From ZLKRG44 sp964555705 (GTDB lineage Bacteria; Planctomycetota; Phycisphaerae; Phycisphaerales; SM1A02), in NCBI GenBank assembly GCA_964555705.1, contig CAZKTN010000019.1, forward strand, positions 1-50,357: a stretch of DNA of 50,357 nucleotides, written 5' to 3'. Shown one piece after another: positions 1 through 8,030 of the stretch. A program made the position numbers and the translations under genes. How positions within the stretch are numbered: the stretch's first letter is position 1; every line of letters starts with the position of its first letter. The notes under the pieces are model-generated. The model was given only the letters and a program-made list of their open reading frames with translations. It was not told where the DNA came from and ran no database searches.

Positions 1-998
1 GCGTCCGGGACGAGCGCGCGTCGCACGGCGAGCGCGAGGGCGTCGAGGCCGGTGCGGGTGCGGGCGCTCACGGCAACGCGCCCGATGCCGTGCGAGCTTG
101 CATCCACGTCGCTCTTCGTGCGGATGACGATGTCGGGAGCGCGTGCGACGATCGCCGAGCAGTCGGCGGGCAGCGGCGCGTCCGGGGCATCGATGCCGAT
201 CACGAGATCCGCGCGCTGCGCGAGCGTGCGTGCAATGGTGCGCGACTGCAACTCGATGGCGTCGTCCGTATCGCGTATGCCTGGAGTGTCGAGCCAGTCG
301 ACGGCGAGGCCGTCCATCACCACGCGGCCTGCGACGCAGTCGCGCGTGGTGCCCGGCATGTCGGCGGCGATGGCGACCGTGCGGCCCGCGAGCGCATTCA
401 GCAGCGAGCTCTTGCCAGCGTTCGCGGCGCCAACGGCCACCACAAGAGGCGGGCGAAGCAGCCGCGCCAGCCTGCGTGCGCGCGCCTCATCTGCCGCACC
501 GGGCCGCCATCCTCGCGCGGTCGCCTCGCTCATGCGCGAATCCTGCGCAAGCAGCAGGGGAATGGCTCGCGGGCTGGCCGCATCGGCAAGTGCACGGAGC
601 GCGAGCGCCTCTACGGGCGACCGCGCCTCCGGATACACGCGCAGTGCCTCTCGGGCGAGCGCGCCGGCCTGGCAGCCTCGCTGGTCGCCGCGCGGGACCG
701 CGCCACGCTCGTGCAGCCACGCATCGAGCGCATGCCTGATCGCGATGCCACCGTGGGGCATCGCGAGCGCGCTCACGTCACAGGTCCGCACCACCACGCC
801 GTCGTCGATGCCGCCGAGGTTCCGGTGGGCGATGGTGCCCGGCGCCGGGGCCGTGCGCCCCGTCATCGCGCTGAGCAGCGCATCAAGCGCTGCGGCATCG
901 CCGCCGTGCGCAAGCAGCCTGCAGATGGAGATCGCTCCTGTCGTGTGCGGCGTGTCCCACGTCCAACTGACGGCAGCGTGGCGAGAATCGGCGCTCAT
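1..998 (-). CDS. Divergent MnmE-like GTPase, partial
   Basis: The 3' end is cut by the window edge; about 332 codons are visible. The G domain has all the usual motifs: P-loop GAANAGKSS near residue 188, PGTTRD (switch I, G2), DTPGI (G3) and TKSD (G4), in the arrangement typical of the tRNA-modifying GTPase MnmE (TrmE). The N-terminal part recalls the MnmE folate-binding domain (TPHTTGAISICRL; a PHGG motif in place of CHGG), but it is degenerate and the usual FTxRAFxNGK segment is not recognisable. The C-terminal CxGK motif would lie outside the window. It is the last visible gene of the minus-strand operon, 54 nt after coaX. The start at 998 is preceded by GGGAG; an in-frame ATG at 1016 is an alternative. 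It could be true MnmE or a paralogue with another role. Confidence 0.7.
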   Translation of the reverse strand, partial: MSADSRHAAVSWTWDTPHTTGAISICRLLAHGGDAAALDALLSAMTGRTAPAPGTIAHRNLGGIDDGVVVRTCDVSALAMPHGGIAIRHALDAWLHERGAVPRGDQRGCQAGALAREALRVYPEARSPVEALALRALADAASPRAIPLLLAQDSRMSEATARGWRPGAADEARARRLARLLRPPLVVAVGAANAGKSSLLNALAGRTVAIAADMPGTTRDCVAGRVVMDGLAVDWLDTPGIRDTDDAIELQSRTIARTLAQRADLVIGIDAPDAPLPADCSAIVARAPDIVIRTKSDVDASSHGIGRVAVSARTRTGLDALALAVRRALVPD

Positions 999-1052
999 TG
1001 CCGCTCCCTTGGCCATTCGTTCCCAGGTTGGCGCAGTGCCGCCGCGCCCCGC

Positions 1053-1838
1053 TCAGCGCTCGGCGTGGTCATGCGCGCGCCCGGTGTCGGCCTCAAACGC
1101 GGCCGCGATGCCGTGCAGCGCGAGATCGGGCACGATGTGGTTCACGAGCTCGTCGTCGCGGAAGAGCAGCTCAGCGTCGCCGCCCGTCGCGATCACCATC
1201 GGGAACGCTCCGAACGCCTCCGCATAGCGCTCGACCAGCTTCTGTACGAGACCGCGGATGCCCCAGTACACGCCCTGTCGCATCGCCTCGACGGTGTTCT
1301 TGCCGAAGGCCTCGGGCTCGGGCTGCTCGGGCGCGACCTCGGGCAGCGCATCGGTGCTTGCGTGCATCGCCGCGAGCTGCGCTCGCATGCCCGGCGCGAT
1401 CGCGCCGCCCTGGAACGTGCCGACACCGTCGACGAAATCGACGGTGACCGCGGTACCCGCATCGATCACGATGCACGCCTGCTTCACGCGCGCATAGGCG
1501 GCCGCGGCGCACAGCAGCCGGTCGAGGCCGGTGCGCGTGCCTTCATCAAGTTGCGTGCCGATGGGCACGGCGATGTCACGCCCAACGCGCTCGACCGTGG
1601 CGCCCGTGCGCGTCTCCACATCAGCCTCAAGCGGATGCGCGAACGAGTCGTTTACCGACGCGAGCGCGATCGCGCGATCGTCCGCGCCATCGATCGCGTC
1701 CCAGTGGCGTGCCACGCGCGCGGCGACAGTCTCGATGTCTGCGTTCAGGACGTGCTCGCTCGCGGTGAGCGTGCCGTCCTCGAAGCGCCCGATCTGGGTG
1801 CGCGTGTTGCCGACCGATACGGTGATGAGGCCTGTCAC
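1053..1838 (-). CDS. coaX: Type III pantothenate kinase
   Basis: Phosphorylates pantothenate, the first step of coenzyme A synthesis, in the cytoplasm. About 261 residues, normal for the type III (CoaX) family. The N terminus ITVSVGNTRTQIG is a variant of the family's phosphate-binding DxGNTxxK motif. Other family landmarks are GTRTGLDRLLCAAAAYA, the acidic VIDAGTAVTVDFVD segment, FQGGAIAPGMRAQ and the C-terminal VIATGGDAELL. GTG at 1838 is the start because it opens directly into the kinase fold 5 nt after the stop of the transaminase upstream. Upstream in-frame codons belong to a shadow frame. The initial Asp of the usual DxGN is Ser here (SVGN), worth noting although the rest is well conserved. 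Confidence 0.85.
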   Translation of the reverse strand: MTGLITVSVGNTRTQIGRFEDGTLTASEHVLNADIETVAARVARHWDAIDGADDRAIALASVNDSFAHPLEADVETRTGATVERVGRDIAVPIGTQLDEGTRTGLDRLLCAAAAYARVKQACIVIDAGTAVTVDFVDGVGTFQGGAIAPGMRAQLAAMHASTDALPEVAPEQPEPEAFGKNTVEAMRQGVYWGIRGLVQKLVERYAEAFGAFPMVIATGGDAELLFRDDELVNHIVPDLALHGIAAAFEADTGRAHDHAER

Positions 1839-1843
1839 GCCGC

Positions 1844-2722
1844 TCAGGATACTGGCGCGCACTCGCGTGCCACGCGCGCGCGGAGCGCAGCCAGCACGCG
1901 CGGCGCGAGTGCACCGGGACTTCCCGCGCCACGCACGGGCACGCCATCGAGCACGGCCACCGACGACAGCATGCGCTTGCTTGCGCTCAGCAGGATCTCG
2001 TCTGCCGCCGCAAGTTCCTCGACAGCGATCGGTCGCACCGTGCATGGGATGCCCGCGTCCACACACGCCTCGATCATGCGCGCGCGCATCACGCCGTGGA
2101 GGATCGGCGGATCGGACTCGACGGGCGGCGTGGCGACCCGACCGTCGCGCACGACAAACACGTTCGTGCTTGCGCCCTCGCTCACGAGCCCTCGTCGCTG
2201 GAAGATCGCCTCCTCCGCGCCATGGGGCTGGCACTCAAGCATTCCGAGGATGTTGCCCATCAGGGCGACCGTCTTGATCTCGCATCGTTCCCACCTGCGG
2301 TCTGCGACGAGTCCGGCTGCACACAGGTGAAGGGTCCCCAGCTCCTCAATTCCTGGGCATGGCATCGCGTAGGCGAAGACGGTCGGCGTGAGTCCGGCTG
2401 GAGGCAGGTGGGTGCGCATGGAGGCCGCACCTCGCGTGACCTGCAGGTACACGGATGCATCAGTCAGGCCAGCGTCGCGCAGCAGCGCATCGCAGATCGA
2501 AGGGAACGAGTGCGCGTCGAATCCATGGATCCTCGCGAGCTCAAGGCTTCGCTCGAGCCGCGCGACGTGAAGGTCCATGCCGACCGGCATGCCGCCGAAG
2601 AAGCGCACGAGCTCGTACACGCCATCCCCAAAGAGGAACCCGCGGTCGAAGACGCTCACCTGCGCCTGCGACGGCGGGATCAGGTGGCCGTTGAGCCACA
2701 CTCGCATCGGCTGCGCACTCAT
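1844..2722 (-). CDS. dat: D-amino-acid transaminase (class IV)
   Basis: A PLP-dependent class IV aminotransferase, 292 residues. Lys150 in EIKTVALMGN is the expected Schiff-base lysine and Glu182 in SEGASTN the conserved glutamate near the pyridine nitrogen. The VYLQVTRGAASMRTH segment resembles the D-amino-acid transaminase signature rather than branched-chain transaminases. Such enzymes interconvert D-Ala, D-Glu and their 2-oxo acids, supplying peptidoglycan precursors. The start overlaps the btpA stop as ATGA (2719-2722), implying translational coupling. Aminodeoxychorismate lyase (PabC) is the main alternative within this fold family. Confidence 0.78.
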   Translation of the reverse strand: MSAQPMRVWLNGHLIPPSQAQVSVFDRGFLFGDGVYELVRFFGGMPVGMDLHVARLERSLELARIHGFDAHSFPSICDALLRDAGLTDASVYLQVTRGAASMRTHLPPAGLTPTVFAYAMPCPGIEELGTLHLCAAGLVADRRWERCEIKTVALMGNILGMLECQPHGAEEAIFQRRGLVSEGASTNVFVVRDGRVATPPVESDPPILHGVMRARMIEACVDAGIPCTVRPIAVEELAAADEILLSASKRMLSSVAVLDGVPVRGAGSPGALAPRVLAALRARVARECAPVS

Positions 2723-3606
2723 CGCGCCCGTGTCCCGCGCACTGCGCGCACCATCGACTCGGCGTGCGCGGGATCGATCTCGTTGGACCAAAGGCCGTCG
2801 CGCTTGAGCGCGCTACCCACGATGAGCGCATCCGCGTGCTCGAGCAGCTTCGGGGCGCTCTGCGGGGTGGCGCCGCTCCCGACGAGCACCGGCAGGCGCG
2901 TCGCGGAACGCACCGCCGCGAGCTCGGCCATGTCGACCGCCGCGCCAGTCTCGCTTCCTGTCACGATCACACCGTCTGCACCGAAGAACTCGGCCGCGCG
3001 CGCCCAGGCCGCACCATCGAGGTCCGCCGTGATCGCATGCGAGGAGTGCTTCTTGCGGATGTCGGCGATGATCCGCACGCCATCGGCGCCGATCCTCCGT
3101 CGCTCGCGCAGCAGGGGGCCTGCGCACGCCTCAGCAAGCAGCCCCTCGTCGGCGACCGACGCGAAGACGAAGCCCTCGGCCCGGATGAACGATCCGCCGG
3201 CGGCGTGGGCGATCGCCAGCGCAGCGCCGGTCGCGCCCGACAGCACCTGTACGCCAACGGGGATCCGCACCGCAGCCGTAATCGCGGCGACCGCCACCGC
3301 GAACGTGGCCACGGTGTCCGCGCCGCCGGCGCTCGCGAGGTACGGGCGGTCGTGCATGTTCTCGACGATGAGCGCATCAAAGCCGGCATCAGCGAGCAGC
3401 CTCGCCTCCGCCACGGCGATCCGCACGATCTCCGCGGGAGGCAGCGCGTGGGAGGGCGACCCGGGCAGCGCGCGCAGGTGCACCATCCCGATGAGCGGCC
3501 CGTGGGGAAGTCGCGGCGATGTGGAGCGTGCAGTCATGGAGTGTGCGCTCGCGGAGTGCGCATCGGTGGAGTGTGCATCCGTGGAGTGTGCGTTCGTGCT
3601 GCTCAT
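2719..3606 (-). CDS. BtpA/SgcQ-family TIM-barrel protein
   Basis: 295 residues. The body from GPLIGMVHLRALPGSP onward matches the BtpA family: LIVENMHDRPY, GVQVLSG, FIRAEGFVFASVADEGLL, a basic IRKKHSSH strand, GVIVTGSETG and LVGSGATPQ. BtpA was first linked to photosystem I assembly in cyanobacteria; homologues in non-phototrophs are of uncertain enzymatic role. The N-terminal 27 residues before that fold are a low-complexity run of 5-residue units (HSTDA, HSTDA, HSASA, HSMTA) encoded by a 15-bp tandem repeat. An ATG inside the repeat at 3537 is an alternative start that would remove most of it. Start 3606 is chosen because it overlaps the channel gene stop as ATGA. Confidence 0.8.
   Translation of the reverse strand: MSSTNAHSTDAHSTDAHSASAHSMTARSTSPRLPHGPLIGMVHLRALPGSPSHALPPAEIVRIAVAEARLLADAGFDALIVENMHDRPYLASAGGADTVATFAVAVAAITAAVRIPVGVQVLSGATGAALAIAHAAGGSFIRAEGFVFASVADEGLLAEACAGPLLRERRRIGADGVRIIADIRKKHSSHAITADLDGAAWARAAEFFGADGVIVTGSETGAAVDMAELAAVRSATRLPVLVGSGATPQSAPKLLEHADALIVGSALKRDGLWSNEIDPAHAESMVRAVRGTRAR
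3518..3592 (-). repeat. 15-bp tandem repeat encoding HSTDA-like pentapeptides
   Basis: About five imperfect direct copies of a 15-bp unit of the form TCGGTGGAGTGTGCA (plus strand) lie in the 5' coding end of the BtpA-family gene. Each copy encodes five residues on the minus strand. The unit keeps the reading frame, so copy-number change would lengthen or shorten the N terminus without a frameshift. Copy boundaries are approximate. Confidence 0.75.
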
Positions 3607-4760
3607 GGTCCCTGGTCCTCCCCATCGCCAAGTTCGCGGCTCTGGATCACCCACTCGGGTGTGGCGATTGCGCGCACGATCGCGCTGTTGATCTGCCGCA
3701 GGAGCGGGGCCGGCAGGGAATCGGCGACGCCAAAGGCCACGAACCCGCGCGCAATCTCCTGGTGAAGCACGGTCAGCGATGGATCGCTCGAGAGCCGCAC
3801 CAGCGCGTGAAGCGCTGTGGTTGGGTAGAGCAGCGCATCGATCTCGCGCGACTGCAGCGCATCCAGCGCGGCCTGCGGGGTGTCGTAGACGGTCGGCGAG
3901 ATCCCAAGGTTCCGCGCCACGTCGAGGTCGGCGCGCTGCCCTACGACACCGACCCGCACGGAGCGGAGGTCGCGCTCGATTGCCATGTAGCCGGCAAGGC
4001 GGGATGTGGTGAGCGCAGAGGAGAGCACGCCGGCGATGATCGTCACCAGTACAAGCGCGGTCATCATCCACACGCCGGCCACCACTCGGCCCGGCACCGT
4101 GCGCGGGACCTTGTCGCCGTACCCGACAGTAGTCATCGTCACGATTGACCACCACACCCCGTCCCACAGTCCTCCGCGCCCGCCGAACTGCTCCGCGTTC
4201 CTTCGCCGCTCGATGAGCGCCACGGTCATTCCAAACACCACCATGCTGCCGAGCAGGATCCCGAACCACATCAGCAGCTCGCCGGTGAAGATGTGGCCCA
4301 GCGTCGACTTCACCCGGTTGTGCGGCCTCAGGTGAAGCGCGATCGAGAAGCCAGAGGAGTCCCAGGGCTGCGAGTAGAGGAATGGCTCGTCGCCCGGTGC
4401 GATGATGGGGAGTCCCGTTGCGGCCATGTCAATGTCGCCGCTGCGAAGCGCACCGTAGAGGCCCTCAAGGTTCTGATAGGTGGTCCACGTAGGGGTCATT
4501 CCCGCGGACCGGGCGACCTCCCGTGAGAGCCACACGGCCGGTCCGAAGGGCTCAGTTCCGGGATTGGCCCATGAGTAGGGTGGCAGCGTGGTGGTTCCGA
4601 TGCGGAGGGTGCGCTCCTGCGCAGACGCGGGTCCCGGCGCGGCCGAAGAGGCCTGAGGTGCCGGCGTGTCCTGCTCGGGCGCCGCACGCGTGGCCTGTGC
4701 GGGAACTACCGCCGCCGCGACCGCGGCGAGGAGCGCTGCGCAAACCATGACAAGCCGCAT
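3603..4760 (-). CDS. Glutamate-receptor-like (GluR0-type) potassium channel
   Basis: 385 residues with the split architecture of prokaryotic ionotropic glutamate receptors. There is a signal peptide (1-25), ligand-binding half S1 (about 51-145), transmembrane helix 1 (162-183), a pore loop with the K+ selectivity filter TVGYGD (211-216), transmembrane helix 2 (226-250) and ligand-binding half S2 (266-375). Family members are ligand-gated K+ channels whose periplasmic domain binds amino acids. The arginine that normally follows the SITxxR-type stretch of S1 and holds the ligand alpha-carboxylate is absent; the aligned segment reads GLPIIAPGDE. The ligand may therefore not be a standard amino acid. 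It is the first gene of the minus operon, with TATCCT six bases upstream, and its stop overlaps the btpA start. ATG 4760 is chosen because it begins the signal peptide. Confidence 0.85.
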   Translation of the reverse strand: MRLVMVCAALLAAVAAAVVPAQATRAAPEQDTPAPQASSAAPGPASAQERTLRIGTTTLPPYSWANPGTEPFGPAVWLSREVARSAGMTPTWTTYQNLEGLYGALRSGDIDMAATGLPIIAPGDEPFLYSQPWDSSGFSIALHLRPHNRVKSTLGHIFTGELLMWFGILLGSMVVFGMTVALIERRRNAEQFGGRGGLWDGVWWSIVTMTTVGYGDKVPRTVPGRVVAGVWMMTALVLVTIIAGVLSSALTTSRLAGYMAIERDLRSVRVGVVGQRADLDVARNLGISPTVYDTPQAALDALQSREIDALLYPTTALHALVRLSSDPSLTVLHQEIARGFVAFGVADSLPAPLLRQINSAIVRAIATPEWVIQSRELGDGEDQGP

Positions 4761-4766
4761 GGCGCG

Positions 4767-4772
4767 AGGATA
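4767..4772 (-). promoter_or_regulatory. -10-like hexamer TATCCT of the channel operon
   Basis: TATCCT on the minus strand, followed by CGCGCC and then the ATG at 4760. With a 6-nt spacer the transcript would begin at or beside the start codon. One of a recurring set in this window. Confidence 0.5.
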
Positions 4773-4814
4773 CGCCCGCCGCCGCACTCTTCGGGGCGTG
4801 GTACGGTGCATCTC

Positions 4815-5654
4815 ATGCCACGGGTACTCAAGGGGAAGGTTGCGGTCATCACCGGCGCAAGCAGCGGCATCGGTGCCGCGTGCGCGCTCGAGATGGCCCG
4901 TGCCGGCATGGACATCGCGCTGGTGGCGCGCCGCGCGGACCGGCTCGAGCGGATGGCGGAGGCGGTGCGGGCGCTCGGCCGGCGCGCCACGACGATCGTC
5001 GCTGATGTCGCGGAGTCAGGGCATGAGCAGGAGGTGCTCGACGCCGCACAGCGCGACCTCGGCCGCGTCGACGTCGTGTTCGCGAACGCCGGATACGGTC
5101 AGGACCGCGCCGTGCTCGAGATGGACGATGCCGAGCTGCGGGCGATGTTCGAGACGAACTTCTTCTCGTCGGTCGCGCTGCTGCGCATGGCGGGGCGCCG
5201 TATGGTCCACCGGCGCGAAGGTGGCCACCTGCTCATGTGCAGCTCCGTTGTCGCAAAGTTCGCGATGCCGCGCATGGGCGCCTACTCGGCATCGAAGGCT
5301 GCACAGGCGATGATGTGCCGCGCGATGCGCACGGAACTTGAGCCGCACGGCATCGCGGTGTCAAGCGTGCACCCGGTCACCACCCGTACCGAGTTCTTCA
5401 CGGAAAGCGCGCGCAGGTCCGGCCGGAAGACCTTGGAGCAGGTGCCAGCCCATGCGCCCAAGCTCTTCGTGCAGCCGCCTGAGCGGGTGGCCCGCGCCGT
5501 CGTCGCGTGCCTGCGCCGGCCGTGCCCCGAAGTGTGGACCAGTCACCTCGTGAGGCTTTCCGCGGCCCTGTTCACCGCCTTTCCGGGGCTCCTGGACCCG
5601 GTTCTGAGGCGCACGCACGCGGCGGACCTTGGGGACCCGGGCCGAGGCGCCTGA
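4815..5654 (+). CDS. Short-chain dehydrogenase/reductase
   Basis: 279-residue classical SDR. It has the NAD(P)-binding TGASSGIG motif, FANAGYG, a catalytic Ser in MCSSVV and the YSASK Tyr-Lys pair. The basic VARRAD segment after beta-strand 2 suggests NADP(H). The C-terminal extension (about 200-279) with FVQPPERVARAVVACLRRPCPEVW resembles SDRs acting on lipids or steroids, but the substrate cannot be read from sequence. ATG 4815 is preferred over an in-frame GTG at 4806; neither has a clear Shine-Dalgarno. Divergent from the channel operon with 54 bp between starts. Confidence 0.85.
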   Translation: MPRVLKGKVAVITGASSGIGAACALEMARAGMDIALVARRADRLERMAEAVRALGRRATTIVADVAESGHEQEVLDAAQRDLGRVDVVFANAGYGQDRAVLEMDDAELRAMFETNFFSSVALLRMAGRRMVHRREGGHLLMCSSVVAKFAMPRMGAYSASKAAQAMMCRAMRTELEPHGIAVSSVHPVTTRTEFFTESARRSGRKTLEQVPAHAPKLFVQPPERVARAVVACLRRPCPEVWTSHLVRLSAALFTAFPGLLDPVLRRTHAADLGDPGRGA

Positions 5655-5656
5655 AG

Positions 5657-5662
5657 TATCCT
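5657..5662 (+). promoter_or_regulatory. -10-like hexamer TATCCT before gap
   Basis: TATCCT lies in the 18-bp interval between the SDR stop and the GAPDH ATG, 10 nt before the start, with no Shine-Dalgarno. It suggests gap has its own near-leaderless promoter. Confidence 0.5.
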
Positions 5663-5672
5663 CTTCCGCCCC

Positions 5673-6701
5673 ATGGCCATCAGAATCGCGATCAACGGGT
5701 TCGGGAGAATCGGGCGCCTTGTCTACCGCTTCATGGCGGAGAGAGGCGGATTCGAGATCGTCGGCATCAACGACCTGGTGCCGGCCGACAACCTCGCCTA
5801 CCTCCTCAAGTACGACTCGATGCAGGGGCGCTTCGCGCGCAACGTGCGCGCCGAGGGCGACGTCATCGCGTGCGATGGCCAGCGCACCGCATGCTCGGCG
5901 ATCAAGGATCCGGCGCAGCTCCCGTGGAAGTCGCTTGGCGCGGACTACGTGCTCGAGTCGACCGGCCTGTTCACGGCTGCAGACGACGCGCGCAAGCACG
6001 TCGCCGCAGGCGCCCGCCGCGTGCTCATCAGCGCGCCAACCAAGAGCGATGCTGAGGTGCCGACCATGGTGTTCGGCGTCAACCACTCGTCATACGACCC
6101 CGGGCATCACACGGTGGTGAGCAACGCCTCGTGCACCACCAACTGCCTCGCTCCAGTCGTGAAGGTGCTGCTCGACACGTGTGGCATCGACGAGGGCCTC
6201 ATGACCACGGTGCACGCCGTGACCGCCACGCAGCCCACGCAGGATGGCCCGTCGAAGAAGGACTGGCGGGGCGGGCGCAACGCCTACATGAACATCATCC
6301 CCAGCTCGACGGGCGCTGCCAAGGCGGTCGCGCTGTGCCTGCCGCAGGTCAAGGGCAAGCTCACCGGCATGTCGTTCCGGGTGCCGACGGCGACCGTCTC
6401 CTGCGTGGATCTCACGTTCCGCTCGACGAAGGCCACGTCCATCGACGCCATCCACGCCGCGATGCGCGCGGCGGCCGATGGCCCCATGAAGGGTGTGCTC
6501 GGATTCACCGACGAGGAAGTGGTCTCGAGCGACTTCCTCGGCGACCGACGCAGCTCCATCTACGACTCCAAGGCGTGCCTGCAGCTCAATGACCGCTTCT
6601 TCAAGGTGGTGAGCTGGTACGACAACGAGGCGGGCTACGCCGCCCGCTGCGTGGACATGCTGGAGATGATGGCCGAGCGGGACGGCATCCGCCGCTCGTG
6701 A
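5673..6701 (+). CDS. gap: Glyceraldehyde-3-phosphate dehydrogenase
   Basis: 342 residues, full length for NAD-dependent phosphorylating GAPDH of glycolysis. It has the N-terminal INGFGRIGR Rossmann motif, Asn33-Asp34 in the position favouring NAD over NADP, catalytic Cys154 in SNASCTTNCLAP, His181 in TVHAVTATQ, and C-terminal WYDNEAGY. The usual YTxxQ after the catalytic His is replaced by TATQPTQDGPSKKDWRGGR, still recognisably the family loop. The stop codon overlaps the GTG start of the next gene (GTGA), so the membrane protein downstream may be translationally coupled. Confidence 0.97.
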   Translation: MAIRIAINGFGRIGRLVYRFMAERGGFEIVGINDLVPADNLAYLLKYDSMQGRFARNVRAEGDVIACDGQRTACSAIKDPAQLPWKSLGADYVLESTGLFTAADDARKHVAAGARRVLISAPTKSDAEVPTMVFGVNHSSYDPGHHTVVSNASCTTNCLAPVVKVLLDTCGIDEGLMTTVHAVTATQPTQDGPSKKDWRGGRNAYMNIIPSSTGAAKAVALCLPQVKGKLTGMSFRVPTATVSCVDLTFRSTKATSIDAIHAAMRAAADGPMKGVLGFTDEEVVSSDFLGDRRSSIYDSKACLQLNDRFFKVVSWYDNEAGYAARCVDMLEMMAERDGIRRS

Positions 6702-8014
6702 CGTCAGCCCTGGTCATCCTGGTCGGGCTGCTGCTGCTCAACGCCATCTTCGCGATGGCCGAGCTGGCAGTGATGACCAGCCGCCACTCGAGGCTGCAGC
6801 GCGCCGAGGCCCTCGGGAGCCGCGCGGCTCGAGATGCGCTCCTGCTGGCGCGCGAGCCCACGAGGTTCCTCTCCGTGGTGCAGCTTGGGGTCACGCTGAT
6901 CGGAATCCTTGCGGGCGCATTCGGCGAGCAGCGCCTCGCGGGGTTCATCGCGGACAAGGTCCGGCAGGTGGAGTGGGCTGCGCCCTACGCGCAGTCGGTT
7001 GGGTTCACGAGCGTCATCGCCATCATCACCGTCGCGTGGCTTGTGCTGGGCGAGCTCGTGCCCAAGCGCATCGCGCTCGCATACCCCGAGCGCGTAGCGA
7101 CGCTCATCGCCACTCCGCTGCGCGTGCTTTCCTTCCTGGCTGCATGGCCCGTGAAGCTCATCAGCATGGCGACCGACGGCGTGCTCGCCATGATCGGGCT
7201 CCGCCACCGCGGCGATGACGTCAGCGAGGAGGATGTGCGTGCGCTTATGGCGCGCGCCGCATCGACGGGCGTCTTCAGCCCCCAGGAGCACGCGATCCTG
7301 CAGCGAGTCTTCCGCACAGGTGACCTGCTCGTGCGCGACCTGATGGTGCCTCGCGGCGATGTGGTGTGGATCGACCGCCAGGCGACGCCCGACCAGCTAC
7401 GCGTTCTGATCGGCACCTCGCCCTACTCGCACTTCCCGGTGTGCGACGGCGACGTCGACCGCATCGTGGGCATCATCCACATCAAGGACGTGATCGCGCA
7501 CGGACTGCTGTCCGGCGGCGAGTTCAGGCTCGATTCGATCATGCGCCAGCCGCTTTTCGTGCCCGAGCAGATGCCGGCCCTGAAGCTGCTCGACCAGCTC
7601 GGACGAACACGGTCGCACCTGGCGGTGGTCGTCAACGAGTTCGGGGGGACGGAGGGGGTGCTCACCCTCAACGACATCTCTGGCGCGATCGTCGGCGATG
7701 TCGTCAGGTCGCACGACGCTGACGCGCCCGCGCTTCTGCGGCGTGACGACGGGTCGCTGCTGGTTGACGGCCGGCTTCCGCTCATCGACCTTGTGGCCTC
7801 CATGGGGGTTCCTGCAGGAGCACTTGAGGAACTGCCGGATGTGAGCACCGCCGCCGGCCTGCTGATGGCGCTCGTCGGACGGATGCCTCGCGAGGCTGAT
7901 GCCGTCACCTGGCACGGATGGCGGCTTGAGGTCGTGGACATGGACGGTCCGCGCATCGACAAGCTGCTCGTGGCGCGCGCGCCCGCGTCCGTCGGCGGCA
8001 CGCAGGACGGGTAG
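6698..8014 (+). CDS. CNNM/HlyC-CorC family membrane protein
   Basis: 438 residues. A DUF21/CNNM transmembrane domain (about 1-190) begins VILVGLLLLNAIFAMAE and contains GELVPKRIALAYPERVA. A CBS-domain pair follows (about 205-330; LMVPRGDVVWID, IHIKDVIAHG, VVNEFGGTEGVLTLNDI), then a CorC/HlyC C-terminal domain (about 345-430; VDGRLPLIDL). Family members are linked to Mg2+ or Co2+ efflux or homeostasis. GTG at 6698 is the start because it overlaps the gap stop and opens directly into the first membrane helix. Confidence 0.92.
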   Translation: MTSALVILVGLLLLNAIFAMAELAVMTSRHSRLQRAEALGSRAARDALLLAREPTRFLSVVQLGVTLIGILAGAFGEQRLAGFIADKVRQVEWAAPYAQSVGFTSVIAIITVAWLVLGELVPKRIALAYPERVATLIATPLRVLSFLAAWPVKLISMATDGVLAMIGLRHRGDDVSEEDVRALMARAASTGVFSPQEHAILQRVFRTGDLLVRDLMVPRGDVVWIDRQATPDQLRVLIGTSPYSHFPVCDGDVDRIVGIIHIKDVIAHGLLSGGEFRLDSIMRQPLFVPEQMPALKLLDQLGRTRSHLAVVVNEFGGTEGVLTLNDISGAIVGDVVRSHDADAPALLRRDDGSLLVDGRLPLIDLVASMGVPAGALEELPDVSTAAGLLMALVGRMPREADAVTWHGWRLEVVDMDGPRIDKLLVARAPASVGGTQDG

Positions 8015-8017
8015 CCT
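8012..8017 (+). promoter_or_regulatory. -10-like hexamer TAGCCT before exbB
   Basis: TAGCCTCG overlaps the stop codon of the CorC-like gene, 13 nt before the ATG at 8031. The interval has no Shine-Dalgarno. Possible internal promoter for the ExbB/ExbD set. Confidence 0.4.
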
Positions 8018-8030
8018 CGAACGCAGATCC

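Noticed and set aside
90..2330. Long plus-strand open frame opposite the coaX and transaminase genes
   Set aside because: It is Arg/Ala/His-rich with no recognisable fold, and lies antisense to three conserved genes. High GC makes such stop-free shadows common.
3518..3592. Repeat array as a possible CRISPR
   Set aside because: The units are 15 bp, directly adjacent without spacers, and in frame within a coding region.
4806..4814. GTG start for the first SDR
   Set aside because: It adds only three residues and lies within the spacing expected for the promoter hexamer; ATG 4815 is simpler.
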